This document shows positions 62,489 through 64,000 of a stretch of DNA of 64,000 nt, piece after piece. Source of the stretch: Limnochorda pilosa (lineage in GTDB: Bacteria; Bacillota; Limnochordia; Limnochordales; Limnochordaceae); NCBI RefSeq assembly GCF_001544015.1, contig NZ_AP014924.1:2728001-2792000 (forward strand), written 5' to 3'. Position 1 is the first letter of the stretch. Each line of letters starts with the position of its first letter. Position numbers and translations under genes: made by a program. The notes beneath the pieces were generated by a model. The model made no database searches, was not told the DNA's origin, and saw only the letters and a list, made by a program, of their open reading frames with translations.

Positions 62489-63195
62489 AGGAGCTTCGCC
62501 CCGTTGATCTCCAGGCGGAACCGGCAGTCCAGGAACTCCGCGGCCCGCCGGCACATCACCATCCGGCTGAGGAAGATCTCGAAGTACTCCATCACCTGGC
62601 AGATCTCGGTCTCGATCTTGAGGGTGAGGGTGATCTCCTTGTGGGCCGGCTCCACGTCCAGGAACGAGTGGACCACCGCGTAGTTGACCCGGTCGTGGAT
62701 GTCGAAGGTGGCCAGGTCCCGGTTTCGCACCCGGGAGCGGTGCACGTCGGTCTTGTCGGCCAGGATCACCGCCGCCGACACGTCGTTGACGGGAAAGCCC
62801 TCGGGCTCCTCGTGGTTGCCGATGGCCCCCATGATCACCGCGATCTCAGGGTACGGCACCCCCAGCTGCTCGAGGATCTGCCCCACCATCACCGCTCCCA
62901 CCACCCAGTGCCGGTCGCGGCTCGCGCAGTTCCCCAGGTCGTGGGTGTAGCCCGCGATCTCGGCCAGTTCCACCAGGCGGGCGGGCCGTCCCAGGCGGCG
63001 GAGGATGTTGCCGGCGATGCTCGACACGAGCCCGCAGTGGCGGTAGCCGTGCTCGGTGTAGCCCATGGCCGCCAGGTGCGTATCGGCCTGGCGCACGTAG
63101 GCGTCGATGGCGGGGTGCTGCCGCACCTCCTTCAGGGTGATGACGCCGGCCTCGGAGGGCGGCCGCTCCCCGCCGCCGTTTCGCCGTCCTGCCAA
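62485..63195 (-). CDS. HD-domain phosphohydrolase-like protein
   Basis: A 236-residue metal-dependent phosphohydrolase of the HD superfamily. GYRHCGLVSSIAGNILRRLGRP, then AEIAGYTHDLGNCASRDRHWVVG carries the HD motif. IGNHEEPEGFPVNDVSAAVILADKTDVHRSRVR follows. The C-terminal part is a small alpha/beta domain ending RFRLEINGAKLL. Homologues lie between yajC and secD in several Clostridia; substrate unknown. The start is TTG at 63195 by Shine-Dalgarno spacing, or GTG at 63204. Confidence 0.85.
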   Translation of the reverse strand: MAGRRNGGGERPPSEAGVITLKEVRQHPAIDAYVRQADTHLAAMGYTEHGYRHCGLVSSIAGNILRRLGRPARLVELAEIAGYTHDLGNCASRDRHWVVGAVMVGQILEQLGVPYPEIAVIMGAIGNHEEPEGFPVNDVSAAVILADKTDVHRSRVRNRDLATFDIHDRVNYAVVHSFLDVEPAHKEITLTLKIETEICQVMEYFEIFLSRMVMCRRAAEFLDCRFRLEINGAKLL

Positions 63196-63222
63196 CCTCT
63201 GCACCCCTCTCAGGGCCAGGGC

Positions 63223-63587
63223 TCAGGCTTCCTTGCCGCTCGAGCCGCTCTCGGCCTCGGACTCCTCTGCACCGTCCTCCTCCACCGCGGGAAGGGTCTT
63301 GCTCTCCAGGACCTGGTTGACGCTGCTGCGCGACAGGAGAAGCTCCACCCGGTCGGTCACCTTCAGCTTGATGGTCTCGTCGGTGATGCCCACGATCTCA
63401 CCGAAGATGCCGCCCACGGTGACCACCCGGTTCCCCTTCCGCAGGCTGCGGAGCATCTCGTTCCGCTTCTTCTGCTGCTGCTGCTGGGGGCGGATGAGGA
63501 GGAAGTAGAAGATCACGAACAGCAGGATGAACGGGAGCAGGCCCGTGATGAGGCTGGCCTGGCCCGCCTGGGCCTGGAAGTAGAGCA

Positions 63588-63588
<1 letters not shown>
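63223..63588 (-). CDS. yajC: Preprotein translocase subunit YajC
   Basis: A 121-residue accessory subunit of the Sec machinery. One membrane segment (LPFILLFVIFYFLLIRPQ) then QQQQQKKRNEMLRSLRKGNRVVTVGGIFGEIVGI is diagnostic. The C-terminal tail is long, acidic and Ser/Glu-rich. The ATG at 63588 shares bases with the tgt stop (TGATG). It belongs with the secDF genes downstream. Confidence 0.95.

Positions 63589-64000
<412 letters not shown>

Overview
The window looks like chromosome from a very GC-rich, endospore-forming Firmicute. The sporulation content (spo0A, spoIVB, the whole spoIIIAA-AH operon, sigK) and the gene order, which follows the Bacillus/Clostridia efp-spoIIIA-accBC-nusB-xseAB-ispA-dxs-recN-spoIVB-spo0A backbone, support this. 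Base composition and the many GTG/TTG starts fit lineages such as Limnochordia or Symbiobacterium-like bacteria; the exact genus is an inference. Every convincing gene and RNA lies on the minus strand, so transcription runs from base 64000 toward base 1. No transposase, phage gene, CRISPR array, tRNA or rRNA was recognised. This is core chromosome, not an island. || Layout in transcription order. 64000-58495: tRNA-guanine transglycosylase (partial), yajC, an HD-domain protein, secD-secF, and a UbiB-type kinase. 58494-52056: a LapA-type membrane protein, a long recJ, apt, rel (ppGpp synthetase/hydrolase) and dtd. 52055-43271: an ABC ATPase and permease pair, a parvulin-TPR lipid-side chaperone, hisS, aspS and a fused 5-oxoprolinase PxpB-PxpC. 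43040-42858: 6S RNA with promoter and terminator. 42770-34246: rarA, an Rrf2 regulator, cysteine desulfurase, mnmA, a small membrane protein, an AI-2E-type exporter and alaS. 34227-30751: ireB, ruvX, mltG, sigK and a YqeG-type HAD phosphatase. 30667-24367: aroC, a fused aroK-aroB, a Xaa-Pro peptidase, efp, a zinc-ribbon protein and spoIIIAA. 24333-16537: spoIIIAB-AH, accB-accC and the Asp23/AmaP/DUF2273 envelope-stress trio. 16458-1: nusB, xseA, xseB, ispA, a ~610-nt OLE-type RNA, oapA, dxs, tlyA, argR, recN, spoIVB, spo0A, steA, a MctB/SteB-like protein, a GT2 glycosyltransferase, a MraY-like transferase and dinG (partial). || How the parts work together. Spo0A commits the cell to sporulation. 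SpoIIIAA-AH build the forespore-mother cell channel. SpoIVB signals across the forespore membrane to activate pro-SigK, whose gene is here with its pro-sequence and is not interrupted. IspA and Dxs make isoprenoids, AccBC makes malonyl-CoA, and the MraY-like/GT2/SteA/MctB group probably works on the envelope. The outstanding non-coding element is the 12785-13394 region. It has the position (ispA-RNA-oapA-dxs), size and own promoter expected of OLE RNA. A second large RNA, 6S, sits between aspS/pxpBC and rarA as in Bacillus. || Regulation visible in the sequence. Seven good sigma-A-type promoters can be read directly. In two of them (49733-49738 and 62483-62488) the TGA stop codon of the upstream gene lies inside the TTGACA -35 hexamer. 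Many genes overlap by ATGA, GTGA or TGATG, which implies translational coupling.
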